Positions 20,344 through 28,570 are shown, counted from the first letter of the stretch. The stretch: 64,000 bases of DNA from an uncultured Psychroserpens sp. (GCF_947500255.1 NZ_CANMRL010000001.1:1426001-1490000), one strand, 5' to 3'. Made by a program: numbers and translations. The notes: generated from the sequence alone by a model not told the origin.

Positions 20344-20386
20344 CAAAGGTAAGCTAGGAAACTTTAAAAACAAAAAAAGTTTCCTA
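20344..20386 (-). promoter_or_regulatory. tetR promoter (TTG-N19-TAccTTTG) overlapped by an 11-bp perfect inverted repeat operator
   Basis: TAGGAAACTTT (20355-20365) / AAAGTTTCCTA (20376-20386); minus-strand -7 element TACCTTTG = 20351-20344. Confidence 0.75.
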
Positions 20387-20445
20387 AGTTTTAATGTTTT
20401 TTTAACATTGCGTTAAAGTGTTGTGCTTGATTTATTCATTTGCAT

Positions 20446-20453
20446 TATTTTTG
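20446..20453 (+). promoter_or_regulatory. -7 element TAttTTTG of polyprenyl synthetase gene, 4 nt before ATG 20458
   Basis: TATTTTTG-caca-ATG. Confidence 0.65.
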
Positions 20454-20457
20454 CACA

Positions 20458-21432
20458 ATGCAAAATATTCAATCCTACCACGACGCATTTGTAAAGCATC
20501 TTGAGGCTTTCATAACATCAAAGCAACCAGAAACACTTTACAATCCTATTAACTATATTTTACAACTAGGCGGTAAACGTTTACGTCCAATTTTAACATT
20601 GATGACTGCCGAGATTTTCGAAAGCGATTATAAGAAAGCGTTGGATGCGGCATTAAGTGTTGAGGTATTTCACAATTTTTCTTTAGTTCATGATGACATT
20701 ATGGATGATGCACCTTTACGAAGAGGAAAAGAAACTGTTCATGAAAAGTGGGATATAAATACGGGGATTCTATCTGGAGATGCCATGCTTATTATGGCCT
20801 ATCAATTGTTTGAAAATTATGAGCCTCATGTATTTCAAGATTTAGCAAAACTATTTAGCAAAACAGCAATTGAAGTTTGTGAGGGTCAGCAATATGACGT
20901 TGATTTTGAAACTCGAGATGATGTGACGATTGCTGAGTACCTTAAGATGATTGAATATAAAACAGCAGTTTTAGTTGGAGCTGCTATGAAAATGGGAGCT
21001 ATTGTTGCCGAGGCTTCTCAAGAGTGTCAGAATTCTATTTACGACTTTGGAAGAAACCTAGGTATTGCATTTCAACTACAGGATGATTACTTAGATGCTT
21101 TTGGAGATCCAAAAACATTTGGTAAACAAGTTGGTGGTGATATTATAGAAAATAAGAAAACCTATTTGTATTTGAAGGCTCTCGAATTTTCAAATAAAGA
21201 AGATCAATTGCAACTGGAACATTTATATGGCGTAAGTCCATCAGACCCAAGTGAAAAGATTGAGACAATAAAACAATTATTCGTAGCAACAGGTTCTGCA
21301 GAAGCGACTAAGAAAGAAATTGAAAACTATACAAAGAAAGCGTTCTCGGTTTTAGAATCCATTAAAATTTCCGAAGCCAACAAAAATGCACTTATGTCGT
21401 TTGGTGAAAATTTAATGAATCGTAATGTATAA
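20458..21432 (+). CDS. Polyprenyl synthetase family protein (FPP/GGPP synthase-like)
   Basis: LGGKRLRPILTLM, SLVHDDIMDDAPLRRGKETVH, QLQDDYLDAFGD: FARM/SARM Asp-rich motifs. Confidence 0.95.
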   Translation: MQNIQSYHDAFVKHLEAFITSKQPETLYNPINYILQLGGKRLRPILTLMTAEIFESDYKKALDAALSVEVFHNFSLVHDDIMDDAPLRRGKETVHEKWDINTGILSGDAMLIMAYQLFENYEPHVFQDLAKLFSKTAIEVCEGQQYDVDFETRDDVTIAEYLKMIEYKTAVLVGAAMKMGAIVAEASQECQNSIYDFGRNLGIAFQLQDDYLDAFGDPKTFGKQVGGDIIENKKTYLYLKALEFSNKEDQLQLEHLYGVSPSDPSEKIETIKQLFVATGSAEATKKEIENYTKKAFSVLESIKISEANKNALMSFGENLMNRNV

Positions 21433-21782
21433 TGCAATTACCTACCACATTTGAACATTTAATCTCAGAAGCTGAAGACCTTAATCTCTATGTTAAACTT
21501 ATAAAACAAGTCAATAAAGATTTTTTATTGGCTAATATTGATCTTGATTTTCAAGACGATATTTTACCATCACGTTTGAAGTATGTTATGCATGAGACGA
21601 TTTATAAACTTATTCAAGAGAAGTTTGCCGATTATTTGAACTTACTATATATCGTTGATGTTTCCGAAGAAAAAATTAAGCAATTAGATGGTAGTGACAC
21701 CTTAAAACTTTCAGAGCAAGTCACTTTTTTAGTGTTACAGCGCGAATGGCAGAAAGTATGGTATCGCCACAAGTTTTCTTAG
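21432..21782 (+). CDS. Conserved-looking hypothetical protein, translationally coupled to the synthetase (TAATG overlap)
   Basis: 116 aa; start overlaps upstream stop by 1 nt. Confidence 0.7.
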   Translation: MQLPTTFEHLISEAEDLNLYVKLIKQVNKDFLLANIDLDFQDDILPSRLKYVMHETIYKLIQEKFADYLNLLYIVDVSEEKIKQLDGSDTLKLSEQVTFLVLQREWQKVWYRHKFS

Positions 21783-22306
21783 AAAAACACGCGAACAAAA
21801 GGCGCCCAAGGATCGGCATAAATACTTTTGTCTCTATCGTAAAGTACGTCATACCTGATACCGAGTGTTACATTATTGGACCTATAACCAACACCTAAGA
21901 ATAATGCTGGATACCAATAGTTTTGATCTTCAAATTGGTTGTTTTCAAATTTCCGATTTACATTAAGCTCTTCAAACTCTCCAGATAATTGAATTTCAGG
22001 AATTGGATTGTATAAACTAATAACGCTAGCTCCAAAAATTGTAGAATTATAAGTGTTTTTTAAGCTATTGTAAGTGCCGTTTAGCCCTAAACCTAAGGCA
22101 AAATCTGAATTAAATTGGTAAATGGCACTAGGTGCAAGTGTCCCGCTAAAAAAGCCATCACCAAAACTTAACCCTAAACCACCACCAAAACGAACGTGAT
22201 TCCAAAAATCGTTAGTACTATCTTGAGAATATGAACTAAATGAAAAACACATAATGAGCGATAGAGTAACTACGGATTTCAAATTAAAAAGGTAAGGAAA
22301 TTTCAT
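21779..22306 (-). CDS. Outer-membrane beta-barrel-like protein, unknown function
   Basis: Signal peptide, alternating hydrophobic strands, C-terminal aromatic (FVRVFF). Confidence 0.75.
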   Translation of the reverse strand: MKFPYLFNLKSVVTLSLIMCFSFSSYSQDSTNDFWNHVRFGGGLGLSFGDGFFSGTLAPSAIYQFNSDFALGLGLNGTYNSLKNTYNSTIFGASVISLYNPIPEIQLSGEFEELNVNRKFENNQFEDQNYWYPALFLGVGYRSNNVTLGIRYDVLYDRDKSIYADPWAPFVRVFF

Positions 22307-22421
22307 AAAGCAAAATTTGAGTTAAATATGGCTTATAAATATACCAAAAAGGTATCTATTTTTAGTAAATGTTGTATTTTTGACTAAATTTTGTTGAAGC
22401 GAAAACGACTTATACCAAATA

Positions 22422-25178
22422 ATGGATAAATATTCCTTTTTAAACGCAGCACACACAGCATACTTTGCTGATTTATACGAACAATACCAAAAAAATCCTG
22501 ATTCAGTTGAGCCAAGTTGGAGAGCCTTTTTTCAAGGTTACGATTTTGGTAGTGAAAGTTATGGGATGGATGGTGACCTAATTGAAGGTGTTTCGACCCA
22601 AATTCCGGAACAAGTTCAAAAGGAGTTTCAGGTGGTAAAACTGATAGATGGTTATAGAAGTAGAGGTCACTTGTTTACAAGAACTAATCCTGTTCGTGCA
22701 CGACGAAAGTATGCACCTACTCTTGAAATTGAAAACTTTGGTCTATCACAAAATGATATGGACACGGAGTTTTCGGCTGGAGAAATAATTGGTATTGGTA
22801 AAAGAACATTAAGACAGATAGTTGATCATTTAGAAAGAATTTATTGTGACTCTATTGGTGTCGAGTACATGTATATTAGAAAACCTGAAGAAATTCAATG
22901 GATTCAAAATAAACTTAATGTCAATGATAATCAGCCTCAGTTTTCAGCTGAGCAAAAAAAGCACATCTTAAAAAAATTAAACGAAGCCGTTTCTTTTGAA
23001 AGCTTTTTACATACAAAATATGTTGGTCAGAAGCGTTTTTCGCTTGAAGGAAATGAATCCTTAATTCCTGCATTAGACGCACTTATTGAAAATGCATCAG
23101 AGCATGGGGTTAAAGAATTTGTTATGGGAATGGCACATCGTGGTCGTTTGAGTACCTTAACTAATATCTTTGGAAAATCTGCTAAAGATATCTTTAGTGA
23201 ATTTGACGGAAAAGATTACGAACAAGAGGTTTTTGATGGCGATGTAAAATACCATTTGGGTTGGACAAGTAATCGTGTAACGGATAATGGAAAGCAGATT
23301 AATTTAAATATTGCTCCAAATCCTTCACACCTTGAAACCGTAGGTGCAGTTGTTGAAGGTATTGTAAGAGCAAAACAAGATGATAAGTATAGTGATAATC
23401 CTTCACAAGTGTTACCAATTGTTGTTCATGGTGATGCCGCTATATCTGGTCAAGGTTTAGTTTACGAAGTTGTTCAAATGGCACAACTGGATGGTTATAA
23501 GACCAATGGAACGATTCACATTGTAGTGAACAATCAAATTGGATTTACCACCAATTACCTAGATGGGCGTTCTAGTACGTATTGTACAGATGTTGGTAAA
23601 GTGACTTTGTCACCTGTATTACATGTTAATGCCGATGATGCCGAAGCTGTTGTTCATGCCATGTTATTTGCACTTCATTTTAGAATGAAATTTAAACGCG
23701 ATGTTTTTATCGATTTATTGGGTTATAGAAAATATGGTCATAATGAAGGTGATGAACCACGCTTTACACAGCCAAAATTATATAAGGCTATTTCTAAACA
23801 TAAGAACCCAAGAGATATTTATGCCGAAAAATTGATGAATGAAGGTGTTATTGATAAAGGGTATGTAGCGCAATTAGAAAAAGATTATAAAGATAAACTC
23901 GAAGTAAAACTTGAGGACTCTCGAAAAATAGATAAAACTGTCATTACGCCATTTATGGAAAATGAGTGGGTGGATTTTAATACTGTAGTTGAAGATAAAA
24001 TGCTTCAGCCAGTTGACACTTCATATCCTAAGAAAAATCTAAAGCATATTACTAAAGTTATATCTAACTTACCAGAAGACAAAAAATTTATTCGCAAAAT
24101 TGAGCGTTTAGTTCAATCACGACAAAAGATGTTTGATGATGATAAATTAGATTGGGCAATGGCAGAACATTTGGCCTATGGAACTTTATTAGAAGAAGGG
24201 TATGATGTACGTATTTCTGGTCAGGATGTAGAACGTGGAACATTCTCTCATCGTCATGCAGTAGTTAAAGTAGAAGATAGCGAAGAGGAAATTTTATTAC
24301 TCAATCAAATAAGCGAAACCCAAGGTAATTTCTATATCTACAACTCTTTGCTTTCAGAATATGGTGTAGTAGGTTTTGATTATGGATATGCTATGGCAAG
24401 CCCTAAGACCTTGACGATTTGGGAAGCTCAATTTGGAGATTTTAGTAATGGTGCTCAGATTATGTTAGATCAATACATCTCGGCAGCTGAAGATAAATGG
24501 AAACTACAAAATGGTTTGGTTATGTTGTTGCCACATGGTTATGAAGGGCAAGGTGCAGAACATTCATCTGGTAGAATGGAACGTTATTTACAGTTGTGTG
24601 CAAAAGATAATATGTTTGTTATGGATTGTACAACACCAGCAAATATGTATCATTTACTTCGTAAACAAATGAAAGCGGAGTTTAGAAAGCCATTAATCGT
24701 ATTTACACCTAAGAGTTTGTTACGTCACCCATTAGTAGTGTCTTCTGTAGATGAATTTGCAAATGGAAGTTTTCAAATGATCATAGATGATGCTTCTGCT
24801 AATGTAGATAAAATAAAAACATTGGTTTTTGTAACAGGGAAATTCTATTATGATCTGTTAGAACAAAAAGAAGAGCTTAAACGTGAGGATGTTGCTTTGG
24901 TGAGAATTGAACAATTATTCCCGCTTCCAGAAAAACAGATTAAAGATATCATAAGTAAGTACAAAAATGCTGATGATCTTGTTTGGGCTCAGGAAGAACC
25001 AAGAAATATGGGAGCATATAGTCACATGTTAATGCATTTAGATGAAGCAAAATCATTTAGAGCGGCAACACGAAGACCTTATGGAGCTCCTGCAGCAGGA
25101 AGTGGTGTGAGATCTAAAAAACGTCATCAAGAGGTCATTGACTTTGTATTTGACAAAACGAAAAACAACCAACGCTAG
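22422..25178 (+). CDS. sucA: 2-oxoglutarate dehydrogenase E1 component
   Basis: GMAHRGRLSTLTNIFGKS, HLGWTSNR, PNPSHLETVGAVVEG, LPHGYEGQGAEHSSGRMERYLQLC. Confidence 0.97.
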   Translation: MDKYSFLNAAHTAYFADLYEQYQKNPDSVEPSWRAFFQGYDFGSESYGMDGDLIEGVSTQIPEQVQKEFQVVKLIDGYRSRGHLFTRTNPVRARRKYAPTLEIENFGLSQNDMDTEFSAGEIIGIGKRTLRQIVDHLERIYCDSIGVEYMYIRKPEEIQWIQNKLNVNDNQPQFSAEQKKHILKKLNEAVSFESFLHTKYVGQKRFSLEGNESLIPALDALIENASEHGVKEFVMGMAHRGRLSTLTNIFGKSAKDIFSEFDGKDYEQEVFDGDVKYHLGWTSNRVTDNGKQINLNIAPNPSHLETVGAVVEGIVRAKQDDKYSDNPSQVLPIVVHGDAAISGQGLVYEVVQMAQLDGYKTNGTIHIVVNNQIGFTTNYLDGRSSTYCTDVGKVTLSPVLHVNADDAEAVVHAMLFALHFRMKFKRDVFIDLLGYRKYGHNEGDEPRFTQPKLYKAISKHKNPRDIYAEKLMNEGVIDKGYVAQLEKDYKDKLEVKLEDSRKIDKTVITPFMENEWVDFNTVVEDKMLQPVDTSYPKKNLKHITKVISNLPEDKKFIRKIERLVQSRQKMFDDDKLDWAMAEHLAYGTLLEEGYDVRISGQDVERGTFSHRHAVVKVEDSEEEILLLNQISETQGNFYIYNSLLSEYGVVGFDYGYAMASPKTLTIWEAQFGDFSNGAQIMLDQYISAAEDKWKLQNGLVMLLPHGYEGQGAEHSSGRMERYLQLCAKDNMFVMDCTTPANMYHLLRKQMKAEFRKPLIVFTPKSLLRHPLVVSSVDEFANGSFQMIIDDASANVDKIKTLVFVTGKFYYDLLEQKEELKREDVALVRIEQLFPLPEKQIKDIISKYKNADDLVWAQEEPRNMGAYSHMLMHLDEAKSFRAATRRPYGAPAAGSGVRSKKRHQEVIDFVFDKTKNNQR

Positions 25179-25241
25179 AAAATAAAGATTTTTATAAAAA
25201 TATAAATTGTTACAAACGCTAAAAAATAAAATTACAGAACG

Positions 25242-26459
25242 ATGATTTTAGAAATGAAAGTTCCTTCGCCAGGAGAATCAATCACAGAGGTAGAAATTGC
25301 AGAATGGTTAGTTGCAGATGGAGACTATGTTGAAAAAGATCAGGCCATTGCAGAAGTTGATAGTGACAAAGCTACATTAGAATTGCCTGCAGAGGCTAGT
25401 GGAACAATTACACTCAAAGCAGAAGAAGGAGATGCGGTTGAGGTTGGAGCTGTTGTCTGTTTAATAGATACAAGCGCTGCAAAACCTGAAGGAGGAGATG
25501 CTACACCAGCTAAAGAAGAGAAAAAAGAAGAAGCACCTAAAAAGGAAGCTCCAAAAGTTGCTGCTGCCGAAACGAAAACATATGCTACAGGTACAGCAAG
25601 TCCTGCCGCTAAGAAAATATTAGATGAGAAAGGGATGGATACATCATCTGTTTCTGGTACTGGAAAAGATGGTCGTATTACTAAAGAAGATGCGGTTAAC
25701 GCTGTGCCTTCTATGGGAACTCCTACTGGAGGAAGCCGAGGGACATCTCGTAGCAAAATGTCTATGCTAAGACGTAAGGTTGCAGAGCGTTTGGTTGAAG
25801 CCAAAAATACAACAGCGATGCTAACGACTTTTAATGAAGTTGACATGTCTCCTATTTTTGAATTGCGTAAGCAGTACAAAGAAGACTTTAAGGCAAAGCA
25901 TGGTGTGAGTCTTGGATTTATGAGTTTCTTTAGTTTGGCAGTTGTTAGAGCATTAAAATTGTATCCAGCTGTAAACTCTATGATAGACGGAAAGGAAATG
26001 TTAAGTTATGATTTTGTAGACATCTCTATTGCCGTATCTGGACCTAAGGGATTGATGGTGCCTGTTATAAGAAATGCTGAAAACTTAAGTTTTAGAGGTG
26101 TTGAATCTGAGGTTAAGCGCTTAGCTATTAGAGCAAGAGATGGTCAAATTACAGTTGATGAAATGACTGGAGGAACATTCACTATTTCTAATGGAGGTGT
26201 TTTTGGTAGTATGTTATCTACACCAATTATCAATCCACCGCAAAGCGGAATTCTAGGGATGCATAATATTGTTGAACGTCCTGTAGCTATTGATGGTAAA
26301 GTTGAGATTAGACCTATTATGTACGTTGCGCTTTCATATGATCATAGAATTATTGATGGAAAAGAAAGTGTTGGATTTTTAGTGGCTGTTAAAGAAGCTT
26401 TAGAAAATCCGGTAGAGTTATTAATGGAAAATGATATAAAGAAAGCCTTAGAAATGTAA
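25242..26459 (+). CDS. sucB: Dihydrolipoyllysine-residue succinyltransferase (2-OGDH E2)
   Basis: Lipoyl domain [14 protein letters not shown]3-binding domain, catalytic [18 protein letters not shown]. Confidence 0.96.
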   Translation: MILEMKVPSPGESITEVEIAEWLVADGDYVEKDQAIAEVDSDKATLELPAEASGTITLKAEEGDAVEVGAVVCLIDTSAAKPEGGDATPAKEEKKEEAPKKEAPKVAAAETKTYATGTASPAAKKILDEKGMDTSSVSGTGKDGRITKEDAVNAVPSMGTPTGGSRGTSRSKMSMLRRKVAERLVEAKNTTAMLTTFNEVDMSPIFELRKQYKEDFKAKHGVSLGFMSFFSLAVVRALKLYPAVNSMIDGKEMLSYDFVDISIAVSGPKGLMVPVIRNAENLSFRGVESEVKRLAIRARDGQITVDEMTGGTFTISNGGVFGSMLSTPIINPPQSGILGMHNIVERPVAIDGKVEIRPIMYVALSYDHRIIDGKESVGFLVAVKEALENPVELLMENDIKKALEM

Positions 26460-26483
26460 TCTCATTACATAATTAAATGATAC

Positions 26484-26520
26484 AAAAAAGCGCAATTCAA
26501 AAATTTGGATTGCGCTTTTT
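26484..26520 (+). terminator. Intrinsic terminator after sucB
   Basis: GCGCAATTC...GGATTGCGC followed by TTTTT. Confidence 0.85.
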
Positions 26521-26548
26521 CTCCCTAATAAAAATAACTAACTAATAA

Positions 26549-26659
26549 CTAAAAAAAATTTACAAGAATATTTATTGATATAATTAAAATGGCACTAAAT
26601 ATCAAGCCCGCAATAAAGATCTTGTTTGTAAGGCTTTGTTTGTTTTTCATCGTTTCCAT
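26549..26659 (-). CDS. 36-aa single-TM microprotein (METMKNKQSLTNKIFIAGLIFSAILIISINILVNFF)
   Basis: ATG-to-TAG minus-strand ORF with basic N-terminus and one hydrophobic helix; immediately downstream of the tandem sRNA-like array. Confidence 0.45.
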   Translation of the reverse strand: METMKNKQSLTNKIFIAGLIFSAILIISINILVNFF

Positions 26660-26691
26660 TTTTATATATTTTAAATTATACTTTTCGATTT

Positions 26692-26789
26692 CAATAAAGC
26701 TCTGAGCTTATGAAGACACTCAGAGCCTTATATACCCTAATTAATTAATAGAGTTACTATAAAAAAATCCCTCTAATCTTAATAACTCT
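26692..26789 (-). ncRNA. Candidate sRNA unit 1 of 5
   Basis: -7-like GAATTTTA (26801-26794), 23 nt after palindrome 26825-26840; terminator hairpin GCTCTGAG/CTCAGAGC 26699-26726. Ends approximate. Confidence 0.5.
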
Positions 26790-26823
26790 GATGTAAAATT
26801 CGCCATTAATCACATACCAAACA

Positions 26824-26841
26824 ATACGTAGTTCTACGTAT
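26824..26841. promoter_or_regulatory. 7-2-7 palindrome copy 1 (ATACGTAGTTCTACGTAT)
   Basis: Perfect inverted repeat, identical 16-bp core in 4 of 5 copies. Confidence 0.75.
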
Positions 26842-26888
26842 ATTTCATGTTTTAAATGTTAAAGTTTTCTTTTTTGACGACTTTTCAT

Positions 26889-26959
26889 AAAAAAAGCTCT
26901 GAATTAATAAAAATCCAGAGCCTTTATTCCTTTTTTCCAAAAGGAAATTGATTAATAGC
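26889..26959 (-). ncRNA. Candidate sRNA unit 2 of 5
   Basis: -7-like GAAGTTTG (26971-26964), 23 nt after palindrome 26995-27010; hairpin 26896-26921 then TTTTTTT on minus strand. Ends approximate. Confidence 0.6.
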
Positions 26960-26993
26960 ATGACAAACTTCGGTAATATTATGATGCGAAACA

Positions 26994-27011
26994 ATACGTA
27001 GTTCTACGTAT
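26994..27011. promoter_or_regulatory. 7-2-7 palindrome copy 2 (ATACGTAGTTCTACGTAT)
   Basis: Perfect inverted repeat, identical to copy 1. Confidence 0.75.
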
Positions 27012-27041
27012 ATTTTGTTTAATCTAGTTTTTGTTGGATTT

Positions 27042-27114
27042 AAAAATGAAACCCTGAATTGAAATTCAATCCAGGGTTATGGATGATTTGATTCTTCCAT
27101 TAAGAATAATAGCG
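27042..27114 (-). ncRNA. Candidate sRNA unit 3 of 5
   Basis: -7-like GAAATTTG (27126-27119), 23 nt after palindrome 27150-27165; hairpin ACCCTG...CAGGGT 27051-27077, T-rich tail on minus. Ends approximate. Confidence 0.6.
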
Positions 27115-27148
27115 ATACCAAATTTCAACAATAAAATGAATAAAGTCA

Positions 27149-27166
27149 ATACGTAGTTCTACGTAT
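27149..27166. promoter_or_regulatory. 7-2-7 palindrome copy 3 (ATACGTAGTTCTACGTAT)
   Basis: Perfect inverted repeat. Confidence 0.75.
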
Positions 27167-27174
27167 TCTGAAAA

Positions 27175-27250
27175 AAAACAAAAAACTCTAAATCAATGAA
27201 GATTCAGAGTTTTCTAGTTAATTAAATTCTCCCTATAAGAATAAATAGCT
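27175..27250 (-). ncRNA. Candidate sRNA unit 4 of 5
   Basis: -7-like GACATTTG (27262-27255), 23 nt after diverged palindrome 27286-27301; hairpin 27181-27214 and long T tract on minus. Ends approximate. Confidence 0.6.
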
Positions 27251-27285
27251 AACACAAATGTCTGTATTTCTCTTAATAGAAACAA

Positions 27286-27301
27286 TAGGTATATTTACCT
27301 G
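27286..27301. promoter_or_regulatory. Diverged palindrome copy (TAGGTATATTTACCTG)
   Basis: In register with other copies (flank AACAATA conserved); AGGTA-TATT-TACCT retained symmetry with paired C->G and G->C changes. Confidence 0.55.
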
Positions 27302-27311
27302 TTTTTTGTAA

Positions 27312-27383
27312 AATAAAAAACTCCAAATCAATAAAGATTTAGAGTTTTAGTTAATTAAATTCTCCCTACAAGAATAAATAGCT
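27312..27383 (-). ncRNA. Candidate sRNA unit 5 of 5 (closest to response regulator)
   Basis: -7-like GATATTTG (27395-27388), 23 nt after palindrome 27419-27434; hairpin 27320-27345 then TTTTTTATTTT on minus. Ends approximate. Confidence 0.6.
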
Positions 27384-27417
27384 GAAACAAATATCAGCAT
27401 TAAATCTCATGGAGTCA

Positions 27418-27435
27418 ATACGTAGTTCTACGTAT
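27418..27435. promoter_or_regulatory. 7-2-7 palindrome copy 4, spanning the stop codon of the response regulator
   Basis: ATACGTAGTTCTACGTAT; the gene's TAG stop is 27430-27428. Confidence 0.75.
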
Positions 27436-28063
27436 ATTTTGATAAAAATTCTTCATGCTCTTTAGCATACAAAACAATGCTATTAGCTTTCGATTCAAGT
27501 TTTAACTTTGTTCTGATATTACTTTTATGTTTTTCAACTGTTCGGTCTGAGATAAATAAAACACTTGCAATTTCTTTAGCAGTTTTATTTTCGGCAATGA
27601 GTTTGAAAACCTTCATTTCAGAGTCGGTTAATGTTTTTAATTCATCAGGTGTTTCTTTTATTTCGAGGTATTCGATCAACTCAGGGCTAAAATAAGAGGT
27701 TTCTTGAAGCACAGATGCGATACAATTTTCAATTTCTGCTATAGCAAACTCTTTGAGTATATAACCGTAAATACCTAATGACTTTGCTTTATTATAGATA
27801 TCCTGACTCTTCTCAAAAGTGATAATTATGATTTTAGTATTAAGGTTAAAGGTTTTGCATTTTTCGGCAACCTCTAGACCAGTAAGCATAGGCATTTGAA
27901 TATCTAAAATTGCAATATCTGGTTTGTGCGCATTAATAAGAGTTAGCGCTTCTTTACCGTTTTTTGCACTCGCGATGACATTAAATTGCTTTTCTAAAAG
28001 GAAGTCATTTAGACCTTTAAGAATTAATGGATGATCGTCTGCTATTATAATTGACGTAGACAT
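27428..28063 (-). CDS. NarL/FixJ-type response regulator (REC + LuxR HTH), no adjacent histidine kinase
   Basis: IIIADDHPLILKGLNDFL, DIAILDIQMPMLTGLEV, LTDSEMKVFKLIAENKTAKEIASVLFISDRTVEKHKSNIRTKLKL. Confidence 0.95.
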   Translation of the reverse strand: MSTSIIIADDHPLILKGLNDFLLEKQFNVIASAKNGKEALTLINAHKPDIAILDIQMPMLTGLEVAEKCKTFNLNTKIIIITFEKSQDIYNKAKSLGIYGYILKEFAIAEIENCIASVLQETSYFSPELIEYLEIKETPDELKTLTDSEMKVFKLIAENKTAKEIASVLFISDRTVEKHKSNIRTKLKLESKANSIVLYAKEHEEFLSKYT

Positions 28064-28129
28064 TGGGCTATTAATCTGAGGGATTGAAGTCTAAAGATAA
28101 CGAGTTTTGTTAATGTAAAGAAATAATTC

Positions 28130-28570
28130 TTACAATTTTAAATACAGATATTTTGTATCATAGTCTATGACCGCTTTAGATTTTTTTAAAATGTCTGCTC
28201 CAATAATCCCATCAACTGGTTTTGAATTATGGGTTGTAAGCGCTGTATTAACATGAGTAAGATTGAATAAGATTAAAGCAACTTTATCTTTTTTCCATTT
28301 CCCTATTTTAAGTGTGTTTTTTTTAGAGACCTGAGTTTGCATATCTATTGCACCTGCTCCTGCAGCTTTTATTTTTGAATCTTTAGCAATTAGCTTAAAG
28401 GTCTCTATGGCCTCAAAACCAACACAGGAACTAGATGCACCAGTATCTAATATAAAAAGCCCTTTTACTCCGTTTATTGAAGCTTTAATTTCGAAGTGAT
28501 TTGTCTTGGTCAATTTTAATTTCACCTTAGTGTATCCTTTAGCTAATAAGTACTCTTGTAGAGTTTCCAT
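28130..28570 (-). CDS. Retropepsin-like aspartyl protease
   Basis: GLFILDTGASSSCVG and VDGIIGADILKKSKAVIDY. Start METLQEYL preferred because a TAtcTTTG promoter lies upstream inside the longer track ORF. Confidence 0.85.
   Translation of the reverse strand: METLQEYLLAKGYTKVKLKLTKTNHFEIKASINGVKGLFILDTGASSSCVGFEAIETFKLIAKDSKIKAAGAGAIDMQTQVSKKNTLKIGKWKKDKVALILFNLTHVNTALTTHNSKPVDGIIGADILKKSKAVIDYDTKYLYLKL

Noticed and set aside
25340-25879. 179-aa antisense ORF within sucB
   Set aside because: Ser/Ala/Val-rich reverse-frame artefact of lipoyl/linker region coding sequence.
27340-27410. Short peptide ORFs in array units (e.g. MRFNADICFSYLFL* in unit 5, ...DICVSYLFL* in unit 4)
   Set aside because: Similarity comes from shared nucleotides of units 4 and 5; start codon and frame are not kept in units 1-3, so RNA structure is the better explanation.
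26824-27435. CRISPR-like array of direct repeats
   Set aside because: The repeats are 16-18-bp palindromes separated by 117-154 bp with promoter/terminator features in between; no cas genes and spacers are mutually related.
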